Assembly (NCBI GenBank): GCA_013396755.1 | Contig: VWZF01002261.1 | Coordinates: forward strand, 2,503,087-2,567,086 | DNA: 64,000 nucleotides | From: Sclerurus mexicanus | Lineage: Eukaryota; Chordata; Aves; Passeriformes; Furnariidae | Direction of reading: 5' to 3' | Shown: one piece after another, positions 36,295-46,035 of the stretch | How the letters are laid out: every line of letters begins with the position of its first letter | How positions within the stretch are numbered: position 1 is the stretch's first letter | The notes under the pieces: generated by a model | The model's input: the letters and a program-made list of their open reading frames with translations, nothing else | What the model was told of the DNA's origin: nothing | The model's database searches: none | Translations under genes and position numbers: made by a program

Positions 36295-36475
36295 TTCATC
36301 TTCAAAGTACTTTCCAAACCTTTATTAATTATCTTTACAACAGTCCGTAAGGCTAATAGATAAATACCAACCTGCTTATGAGAAACTGAAGCATAAAGGT
36401 GGAGCCATTAGTTGGCGGCCACGGGGTGAGTCAGCACCGAAGCTAAGATCAAAATCCAGAAGGGGCCGGCACCCG
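36295..36475 (+). repeat. MIR-like ancient SINE fragment
   Basis: The order of segments follows MIR: 'caaagtactttccaaacc', 'attatctttacaacagtc', 'gagaaactgaagcataaagg', 'gtgagtcagcaccgaagcta', 'gatcaaaatccagaagg'. Diverged but colinear over about 180 bases. The segment is noticeably GC-richer than its flanks and contains a MARE-like site at 36426. Confidence 0.5.
36426..36436 (+). promoter_or_regulatory. Candidate MARE/ARE site about 9.6 kb upstream of SLC40A1
   Basis: GTGAGTCAGCA matches the CNC-small Maf (NRF2/BACH1) consensus RTGASTCAGCA exactly. A distal MARE/ARE about 7 kb upstream mediates heme induction of mouse Slc40a1, so a site in the intergenic DNA upstream of the avian gene is of interest. 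Function here is inference. Confidence 0.35.
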
Positions 36476-38527
36476 GGCTGCTGGTCAGTCGCCGGATTTA
36501 CTCTCTGTCTCAGTCTTGTCTTCCTGTGTGCCCAAGCCTTGATTGTTGGGTTTTTTTCATTGCTTTCTTCCCATCTGCCTTCTGCTTTCTGCAGGCCCCC
36601 CTGGAGATCAGATCATGTGCTCATTGGCAGGTACAGTTTTGAATTTTCTTTCTTCCCTCGTCCTTCCCTATTGAAGTAAATGCCCAGCCTTCTTGTCCCC
36701 TTATGTCCTGTCTTTGGCCTGTGCATTTTAGAGAAAGCAACAAACCTTGAATGGACGAATCTTCCATTTGTTAATTTGACGTATCAGAGCATAATTATGT
36801 AATTTTGCTGATTAAATGGCTGTACCTAACAAATCACAAGAATGAATCTCATGTCTTGAAAGAGTTAATGAAATACTGCTTTTGATGGTTTCCTATGAAT
36901 CTCCACATCTAGGCACCTATACAAAATGTTAAGGATCTGAACTATTTTATTCCAAACAGTGATTCCCACAGCCCATATCCATGTATTTAGTTATCTAAGG
37001 AATAGTGATTGTGAAGACAGTCATGTTCCCTTGGACAATTTGAAATGATTCTCACGTTCCTAATGAGTACCTGTTAGTCATTACAACAGCACAAGCTCAT
37101 ATATTGTGGAGGCCTCATTTTCTTCTTTCAGAGTGTCTTCTAAAAATCAGTCAGGACAAATTCTCCATTAAGACTTCATCCAAGGCTTCTGTTGGCTCCA
37201 AGGGATCACCCTGGAGAAAGCTGTGTAAGGTCAAACCCAGGCCATACAAATTGCAACTAAGTCATAGTGTTTCAGTTGGTTAGCTGTAGGGTTTTCCAGT
37301 GGAAAATGCTGCACACAAAGAGTGAACTCAATTTGGGAAAACTGAATGTGGCTCTCAGTCTCCCTGAACCTCAGTTCTTCCCCAGTGTCACTGTAAAACC
37401 TAGTGCAGAAGTGCTGCTGAGTCTCAACGTAGAAATACTGGCAAAGTACTCTGAAAAAGGCCAAAAAACCTGCCATACTAATAAACACATGCCGTCCTAA
37501 AGATCCAACAGCATCAGTAAGGTTTTCAGAGAGTAGGAATTGGATCTGTTTTTCTAAACTGAGACATCTATTGTCATCTGAGATGACAGAGGGTATCCTG
37601 TCTGCCACCCAGTTATACCCCAGCAGAGTTCAGCTCTCTACAGGATCTATGTTGTACTTGCCATTTGTAATACATAACATTGGGTGTTGCAGTTTCACAG
37701 GATTCTCTCAAATTAGATGCCCACATTTAGGGAGCTTACTTTGACCCTCCATAACATGTCGTCATTCTGCAGTTTTTGATCTAAATTAATCAGTGCCTTG
37801 AAACTTGTTATTGACAAAGCATAAACAAAATACTTGTTTTGCAATGGGAGGTATGAAATCAATTGCTAGCAATAAGAATGTGGTCAAAACAGAAAGACTG
37901 CAGAAGAATGGAATTCACAAATGAAAAACCTGTGCTCCTCAGGATGGATGTGAATATTGTGTAAATAGACATTAGTTAGAGGTTTAATTGTGGCAATGTT
38001 GTCTTTCATAATTATATGTTAGAGGAACTGTTCTGTTTGTTCGCAAGGTTAAATACATTACAACAAAGCTTCTGACCATGTCTGACATCCAGAATTGCAC
38101 CTTCACTTAAGAAACATCCTCTGCCTGTTTATCCTATGTAATTTCCCAACCACTTTGGAGCCCTATACTTAATTGACTTTGGCATGGACTCTCATCCCGA
38201 AAACACTTGGAAGCACGTGCATAATTAATGTTTGAGTATTTCTACTGAATACAGTAATGGGCAATTATGTGTTTTATAGGACTGAAGACATAATTAGTGA
38301 GCAGCCCATAGATTTAAAAGACTACTTACCTTAAATTTAAAGCAACTTAAGTCAACCTCTTTTGCAGTGAAGCAAGAGCCCTCCCTCAGCCCCAATTGAG
38401 GTCAGAAAAAAAAGATCAATGTACTCTAATAAGAGACAATTTGAAATCCATTGATCTTGCCATTGTTTTACTTTTTCAATGTGTAAACCCATGCAGGGTA
38501 GTTTGAGAATATAGCTAATATACAGTC

Positions 38528-38589
38528 TACTGGTACTGGTATTTGCTGGTATATTACTGGCACTCGTATTTGCAGTACCAGTAATATAC
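38528..38589. repeat. Compound inverted repeat
   Basis: TACTGGTACTG (38528-38538) pairs exactly with CAGTACCAGTA (38573-38583). GTATATTACTGG (38549-38560) pairs exactly with CCAGTAATATAC (38578-38589). The two right arms overlap, so two alternative hairpins are possible. Confidence 0.85.
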
Positions 38590-38984
38590 AGACTTTGTTA
38601 GATTTCTGCCTTCTCATAGTTGTTTCAAGTTGTTTGAAAATATTTTTTTCCTGACACTGGTCTGTCAGGAAAGGATTCTTGCTACCTCACCTTTGATTCA
38701 CGTGCCAGGCTTCATATGACCAGGACCCCATGATGTTGCTCACTTTTCATATCAGTTCACTTAATTTATTAATGTTTGCTCTCCTGGTGTGCAAAACCTT
38801 AGAGGTCTGATTGTGCTTAATATATTAATTTAACTTTGATTTAAATTGGATAGACTCATGAGCAATTCTTCTGTAACATCCAGGTATATACAACCCTTCC
38901 CCAAATTCCAATCAACATTGTCTTTTCAAACAAACAGGATGAGTTTTTGACCTTTTCTTCTTCACATGCACTGACTCTGCTTGG

Positions 38985-39440
38985 TGGGTCTTTAGAGGGA
39001 TCCTCTTGTCCTGTTGCACCTCCAAGGAGAGTTTGGCTCCATCTTCTCTGTATCCTCTGACAATATTAAGATGTGCCCTGAGCCTCTTCTTCTCTAGTGT
39101 GGACAGGCCCTGCTTCTTTATCCTCTTCTCTTATGTGGTATGTTCCAGCTCCCTGACCATCTTGGTGACCCTTTGCTAAACTCACTCTAGTACACCAATG
39201 TCCTTCTTGTCCAGAGGAATGGTCACAGCACTCCAGAGGCAGTCTCACAGGTGCCAAATGAGGGAAAGGATCAACTCCCTGGATCTCCCAACAATGCTCT
39301 TGATGAAACAGCTCAGGGTTCAGTTGGCCTTCTTTGCTGCAAGGATATACTGCTTCATGTTCAGCTGATCCATGCCCAACTTGTTGTCCACCAGGCCTAC
39401 CCGATCCACTTCTTCTTGGCTTTAAAATTTTCAAAGGGCA
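38985..39440 (-). repeat. CR1-like LINE fragment, minus strand (internal 3' region)
   Basis: Phrases typical of reverse-complemented CR1 appear in order: 'tttggctccatcttctctgt', 'gagcctcttcttctctagtg', 'cagctccctgaccatcttgg', 'caccaatgtccttcttgtcc', 'cagttggccttctttgctgc', 'tgttgtccaccaggcctacc'. It is old and full of indels, so no intact reading frame is expected. Confidence 0.75.
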
Positions 39441-42400
39441 CTTACATTGAGACCTGATTTCCCTAATTATTTAGATGTATCACAATTCAGCCATTAAGCA
39501 TGGTTGTTCCATGAAAAATTGTACTTTAGCCAACTATCTGGGTTAGGATAAGAGATCATTTCATCTATTTAGGAGTGCTAGCCATAATAATAGGGTGGAG
39601 AAGTATTAGATAGCAGCAAGCTATCAGTCATATCTGTGTTTTCTTGTTACCTGATTTAAGGTACTGAGTAGATCTGTGTTTAAGATACTGAAAAAAAAAA
39701 GGGACCTCTGCAAAGCCATGTTTCCAGCTTTGATAGAGCAGTGTTTGCCCAAAGCTGAGACTGAGGGCTCAGACCACCACTGTGGCAAAAGGCTTCAAAA
39801 AACATTCCAAGGCAGAGAAATTTGTATTTTGTCCAGATTTCACGTACCATTTTGGACATTAGGGGGTCTCCCCAGCAGTGTCTCTGTAACATGATTCAGG
39901 CCAATGGGTGTCATTAATGAAACAGAGAGACTGGTTCCTGTGGCATTACCTTAACTTTCACTTCAGGTAAGTTAGAAAATTAACAAAACTATCAGTATGA
40001 ATCTTCTTGTTAGAGCCTTTATAAAAGACATTTCAGAGAAAACTTAACTTTTCAGTTGATTGGTGGGTTTTTTTTAATTTTTAAATTGCTTATTAATGCT
40101 TGCTAGCGTGAAGATGGACAAAGTTTTCTGTGGGAACAGCTTTACCTGGCTGAAACAAGATCGATGTTTACTCTGTTAGTGAAATCATATACCATCATAT
40201 AAATATACAATCAGAAGGTGTCTGATTGAGTCAGATGAGTAAACTACTCTTTGAAAGCTAATGCCAGAATTTATGAGAATTGAAAGCTAAGTAATTATAC
40301 AATGATGGCTAATTACTAGATTATTATTATGTTGTTGTTGTTATTATGAATAATCAATACAGTGCTAACACCGAAGGATTATATTAATGATACTGCAGAA
40401 GGGGAAAAGAGGGCTTATTAATTCTTAGTAAGATATGGCAGCCTAGTTAACCACTGTCTAACATCAAATACAGTCAGATGGTAGTATGAGGCTTTTCTTG
40501 TACTTATAACTGTATGTCAGAATCATCTCTGCATTTTGCTCAAGACGTATTTGGCTAAGTGTCACGTCCAAGTGCAGAGCCCTGTTCACTCAGGGTACTG
40601 TCTAGGGGTGAATGGCTCCACCTGCAAGACCGATGACTACAAAAGTGACGGCTGTTGAGGTGGATGTTATTTCTATAGCTGCAGAACCATTCAAATTAAT
40701 AATCTTATTTGCAGGCATATACTTACTTCATAATGTAATTCTAAGTACTTCCCGTACTTTATGTTTTGCCTTCCAAAAAATTACTTTCAAGTTGCGCCTA
40801 ATCTGAACATAAGTGTATATTGGTCTCCAAAGACAAACATGTTTTTATAAAGACTGTTCTGAGAGACGCCCAGAAACAGAAATTGATAGTACAACTGAAG
40901 CTCTTCCTTTTTTCCTGCTGTGGGATCACTGATAGTGCAGATTCTTCAGTTCAAACTAATGGCAGGTCAAAAGAAACTGTTATTCCCTGATCAACTTCTA
41001 TTCCAAAATGTTTTTCAGCATTATCTTAAATCTAGTAATTTTTGGTTTTTATCTCATTGAAATCAAGGGAAACTAAACAGGTGCCTGAAGTTAAAAATGC
41101 GTTTTTAAGTATTTCCTTGGCATAGAATCAGAATAAAACACTGCAGAAAGATGGACAAGGATGTTGAAATCTGACTGTCAGATTACGGTCAACCATAATC
41201 TCCAACAGGAGTTGTTCAAGAGAAGACTGCCTTCTACTTATAACAGGGTTTCTTTTTTAAGGGATACAAATACTGTCTGACTTGCTTTCACATTTGATTT
41301 TATTCTATGTACCAACATTTCTGAACAATGAACTAAGGAATAAAGGCAAAATTCACAGGTGTTAGGAGGCTGTGGGGAAAATAAAAAATCCCAGTGTTTT
41401 CATATGGCATATTACAATACACACAGGAAACAAAATACTGTTTATTAAGTATTGTTGTATTGTTTAGTACCAGAACAATGACACCCTGTAGGAGTCAAAC
41501 TGCAGTAAGTTCTAATGAAGAAAACAAACCAAATGAGCTCAAATTGCAAATAGGCTGTTATTTGACCCTCCAGACTCATTTCAGCCTCTTCCTCAACACA
41601 GTGTTCTAGTGCAAGTAAATAATTCCCACTCTTGAGAATGAATGTGCAATGTGATATAGGGAATTTGCAAAAATGTCACTCCTGACATTTGGGTGCAAAA
41701 CATCCACTCATCCCTAAGTAGATGTGGTGTCTTCTTTTCTTTTAATTACTTTTTTTCTCATTTGGTACAAGTTGTTTCCTTATTTGTGCTTAGGGTACAG
41801 TGTTTTCTTATGACTGAGAAAGATTGGACAAGAGGAGACTCTTCTTGAAACAGGTTGTCAGTCATAACACATGATTTTAAGCAAGCTGTTTTGCTCACTA
41901 GTTAGGCTATCGCTTATCAATCACAAACATCTTAGCTTGGGCATGTGAGCACAGAGCTGGGTCAGCCCCATGAGCTGGAGTTGTGTGTAAGCTAGATAAT
42001 TCTACCCTCTCCAAATAAACCTCTCAATAACGAATTTGCTAGAGCTTCTGAATGGTTTTCTCAGAAGAGTTTGTCACAGTAGTCCAGCTCTGGTCCTGAA
42101 AATTACGATTGTTTCAGGTTAAAATGACTGCGGTCTGTCACCTACCCCTGAGAGATAGGAGCTGTCACTTTGAAGTCTAAGCAAAAAAAAGTCCAACAGG
42201 AGCATCACACTGTGGGTCTTAGAGTAAGTGGGAAGGAGTAGACACTTGCTTAATGACTGTTAGTAGATACAGATATTCAAATTGCTAATATGTAAGTGAA
42301 ATGAACAGTTTCAGAGTAAAAAGCATCTCTTTTGAAAGGAAGCGGGAATCCTAAAAAACCTGGGAGACCTTTCTCCACCTCATCTCTGCCTGCTTCCCTG

Positions 42401-43399
42401 TGCAAGATCATTGCAACCTCTTGAGTGTCATCTGATACAGAGACAGGAGTTCTGAGAGTTGTGTGTGGGCTTATGAGCTACAGAGCCAGAGCTCTCGGTG
42501 CCTAAGTCATAGCAGGGGGCAGCACAGTAAAGGCTTTTGTGCTTCACCCTTCAAAAGACAGATTATATATATTCTGTCCAGTTTTGCTAGGCCTCGTGTG
42601 AGCTAAATGAGTAAAAAACCACTTTGCACACCAAGAGGTGCATCTTAATGACGAATGGTAACAGCACGATAATTAAACTTTGTGAAGCCTCTCAGCTGAG
42701 TGTAAGATCTGAGCGTGCATGAGCTCCCACTGACTCATTCCTCTTTGCTTAAACCACGATGACAGTTGTGGGTATTATTTTTTAAAATTGCTATTGCTCT
42801 TCGTTGAGCAGCAGTATTACAAGCATAGTGCTTAAAGAAGCTGCCACAGATGTGGGCAGTTGTTTAAAGCCAAAATATATCCTCTCTTCTTTTTTAAGAC
42901 GTTTCTTTCCTGGAAGTGTATTTTTGAATATTCTTCACTTCATAGTTATGCACTTACCAATAATTAAAACATTTTCAGTTGTTTACATCTTGTAGTTGAA
43001 TTGTTGACCTTGTTGCCAAACAAATTAAATATACTATAACCTTTTTTGGTTCTAGACATCTGTCTCATTAGAAATATTTTGAAGAATGTCTCTGTCTTTT
43101 GAATGAAATTATTTTTTTATATTTTAATCATAAACAATTCTAAAAAGTAATTCAGTAGTTGTATTTCTTCACTTAAATAATAACTAGAGAGATGGCATTA
43201 GCAGTATCTTTTTAAGAAAGCATATGGAATTCATCCACTGAAAAGCTTTGGCTAGGACTATAACATACATACACGTCTTTTTAATTCAAATTCCATTTTT
43301 TTGGTTTCAATTTCCACTCTGCCAGTGACTATTAGTCAGGCCTGGCCTCAAATCTGCAGCTGGTGTGCTGTCCCATGATGTAAAATACTGCTGCAAGAC
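39441..43399. other. Intergenic, no gene recognised
   Basis: AT-rich sequence with a short (TTG)n/(TTA)n run near 40322-40350. I see no coding exon, RNA gene or preserved transposon. Confidence 0.55.
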
Positions 43400-43409
43400 T
43401 GCTGAGTCA
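43400..43409 (-). promoter_or_regulatory. Candidate MARE/ARE core about 2.6 kb upstream of SLC40A1
   Basis: TGCTGAGTCA, the complement of TGACTCAGCA, matches the ten-base CNC-small Maf core. It is the second such core I see between ASNSD1 and SLC40A1. Function is inferred only. Confidence 0.3.
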
Positions 43410-44364
43410 GGGCTATACCAAGTAAAACCGGTAACTCCTCTCATGCAGCTTCCAGCTACTAAACACCTCCCTAAATGCATCAGAAATCTGTGGTGAAAAG
43501 AGTCCCGTGAGCCAGTCAACCTGAAAAAAGAGCTGCATATGCACAAGGGCTTCACATAGCAATCTAATAAAAATTGGATTTATGGAGTATTAATAAGAAT
43601 ATTTGAAACTTTTTTAGCAGCATCTTAGGTGTACAAATCAAATTGCTCAGGCTACTGTCTTAGGTTTAACATCAGTATTGTAAGGAATGTTCTGTTATCC
43701 CATTTGACAGGGAAAGAGAGTTGAGCCCAGACTTACTTTCATGAGCATATGGGGAAAGATCATCAGCAAAGTGGTGGCAAATTCAGGACAAAAACTATAG
43801 ATTTTGTGTACCTGCCAGCTCCCCTGCTTTTGGAAGCAGACAAATGCTTCATAACTCAGGAATGGCCTTTTAGCTGTATGTCCTGGACACTCAGCAGGGA
43901 AATTGTTAGAAAAGGATGTAATATATATGGCTTTGGATATAAGAAATTCTGGATGGTACCTGCTGGTAGCAGGTACCCTATATCATCTGTGCAGTGATTA
44001 TGTCTGGGACATCTGTGACAAGAAATCCAGAGAGATATAGCAACCATTGCTTTTTAAATTGCCAAGGATGGTAGCTATGTTTTCTTTGCCTTTTCTCAGT
44101 CCTTAAATAGCACCAAATAAAAAATTATTACCCAGTAAAAAAAAATAACAGAGATGATGATTACACCTATAGAATCCAATGCACATGCATAAAGTTCAGA
44201 GATTCAACCAGAAATGATTATTTAAACTCTAATTCATCCATGTTGTTCTCTAGTAATAGAAAAGGATCTAACCAGCAGTACTGTCCTGGTAAGTGTTCCT
44301 AGGGTTACTGGATGGGCAGTGACTCCCTGTAGCATCCACCTGTGCTGCTGTATTACATATGGTA

Positions 44365-44460
44365 CCTGACAGACCAGATCAGAGCCCACATCCCTCTAGT
44401 CCAGGAACCAAACTGTAACAGTGGCCACAAGTGCCATCAGGGACAGAGGTGGAAAAGATG
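44365..44460 (+). repeat. Diverged reptile/bird CR1-type fragment (tentative)
   Basis: 'acagaccagatcagagcccacatccctctagtccagg'-type wording (44369-44406) followed by 'aacagtggccacaagtgcc' resembles a CR1-type repeat common in turtles and birds (ccatctagtccag..ctgacagtggcc..agatgc). By eye only. Confidence 0.4.
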
Positions 44461-45759
44461 CGAGTCAAACGCTTTGGTCTGCGTGGACCACGGCAGGGAT
44501 CTGTGTCACAGTGCTCCTCAGGGTGTGTGCCGCCTTAGTGCTGGGCTGAGAGCAACAACGAGGTGCTTGGCCCCAGGAATTCAAGGGCATCTACCTGTGG
44601 ATTACACTGCAATTGTCAGTAAAAGTGCAAGTACTGACAGTTAATAGACTTAAAACCAACTGAATACCAGTTGATTTTCATACACGGGAGGCTTTTCACT
44701 TAATATGGGCTAATAATATTAAAGATGTTAAGTTTAAGGAAAAATAATTTTCTTTTTAGCTGTTAGTAAAGAAGACAGTTTAAGCAGTAAGGCTTTATAA
44801 GACAAGCCATCAGGAAAATTTCCCGTGCTTTTGATGCCAAACTGAGAGAAGATTTTCTGCATTTTTTAAGGAACGTACCGTAAGAATTCCTATGTTTATA
44901 TGAATTTTTATTTTTGATTTTTTTTCCCCAAAGTATAGTTCCCTTTATGCAAAGGGTAATCCATGATTCACTCATAGAAAGTCATCTAATTAATGCAAGA
45001 AATGCTTTGAACAAGATCACAGGAGCGGCAACACCAGAACAGGTTATTGGTCTGTTAGGTCAGGCATTTGCTTCTGGGATGGCCCATATACTTGGGGAGG
45101 AAAAAAATCCCAAAACAAGACAAAAAATCCAATCCAAAACCAGAGCAGTTTTACACATACAAGAGACAACATTGCAATGAAAAAATCATCTCCGCTCTGG
45201 CAGTCAGTACGTTTTCGACCACACAAGGACAGATACTTAAATATTTTTATAGTACCCTGGGGGGGGAAGAAAACCAAATGTTGTATATTTTGAGTCTTTA
45301 AGGTCTATAAAAATGCAGGTTTTGGTGGTGGTCAGTACCAAAAGGTCACGTAGTATGCGAAAGAAGTATTGACAGCGGGACCTGGGGCGCTTCATCTGAG
45401 GCAGAGCTTGAGCCAGCATCAAATGAGTTTCTGCCCCACCTCCATTAGAACAGGCTGCTATTTCGGTCAGATAGCCGAGACTCCTGTAGCTTGTTTAGCG
45501 CCTGTTTCTGCGGGAGTGCTCAGAGCTGGGAGCGCTGTCCCTTCCCGGTGTTTGTCCCTCGCTCGGCGCTTCCCCCACCCCCGGCCGTGGCTGTGTGTCC
45601 CATCCCAGGGACACAGCCAGGCGGAGCGAGCCGAGCCAGGGCCATGGCCGGGACAGGACACACACAGCGCCCTGAGGGCCCGATCCCACCGGGGCTGCGG
45701 GGTCACCGCGGGCACGGCTCCCTCCCTGCATCCCTCCCAAGGAAGACGCCCCTCAGCCC

Positions 45760-45779
45760 GGGCGGGGCCGGGGCCGGGG
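45760..45779 (+). other. G-quadruplex motif next to assembly gap
   Basis: Four G-runs (GGG, GGGG, GGGG, GGGG) with loops of 1-2 bases, ending 12 bases before the N run. Confidence 0.8.
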
Positions 45780-45791
45780 CCGCCCCCGGGG

Positions 45792-45885
45792 NNNNNNNNN
45801 NNNNNNNNNNNNNNNNNNNNNNNNNNNNNNNNNNNNNNNNNNNNNNNNNNNNNNNNNNNNNNNNNNNNNNNNNNNNNNNNNNNNN
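45792..45885. other. Assembly gap (94 N)
   Basis: Unknown bases in the SLC40A1 CpG island, flanked by C/G homopolymer-rich sequence (CCCCCGGGG and CCCCCGGCG). Part of the promoter or 5'UTR is probably hidden. Confidence 0.99.
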
Positions 45886-45969
45886 CCCCCGGCGCCGGGC
45901 GGGCAGCGCCGCTCGGCCCCTCGGCGGCCCAGAGACCCCGCCGCCCGCGCCGCATAAGGCCAAGGCTTT

Positions 45970-46000
45970 CCGACTTCAGCTACAGTGCTGGCTAAGTCGG
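45970..46000 (+). promoter_or_regulatory. SLC40A1: Iron-responsive element (IRE) in the SLC40A1 5'UTR
   Basis: The sequence folds as a canonical IRE. The lower stem CCGACTT (45970-45976) pairs perfectly with AAGTCGG (45994-46000). C45977 is the unpaired bulge. Upper stem AGCTA (45978-45982) pairs with TGGCT (45989-45993), including one U-G pair. The hexaloop is CAGTGC (45983-45988). It lies 35 bases before the start codon. IRP1/IRP2 binding at such a 5' IRE blocks translation when iron is low, and ferroportin is a known 5'-IRE gene. Confidence 0.95.
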
Positions 46001-46035
46001 GGAGGGCAGCACGGAGGGAGCCCCGCTCGGCCGGC

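Noticed and set aside
37231..37608. 125-codon minus-strand frame in intergenic DNA
   Set aside because: No domain, no promoter or splice context; the plus strand partly resembles a decayed SINE (ctccctgaacctcagttctt), so chance is the better explanation.
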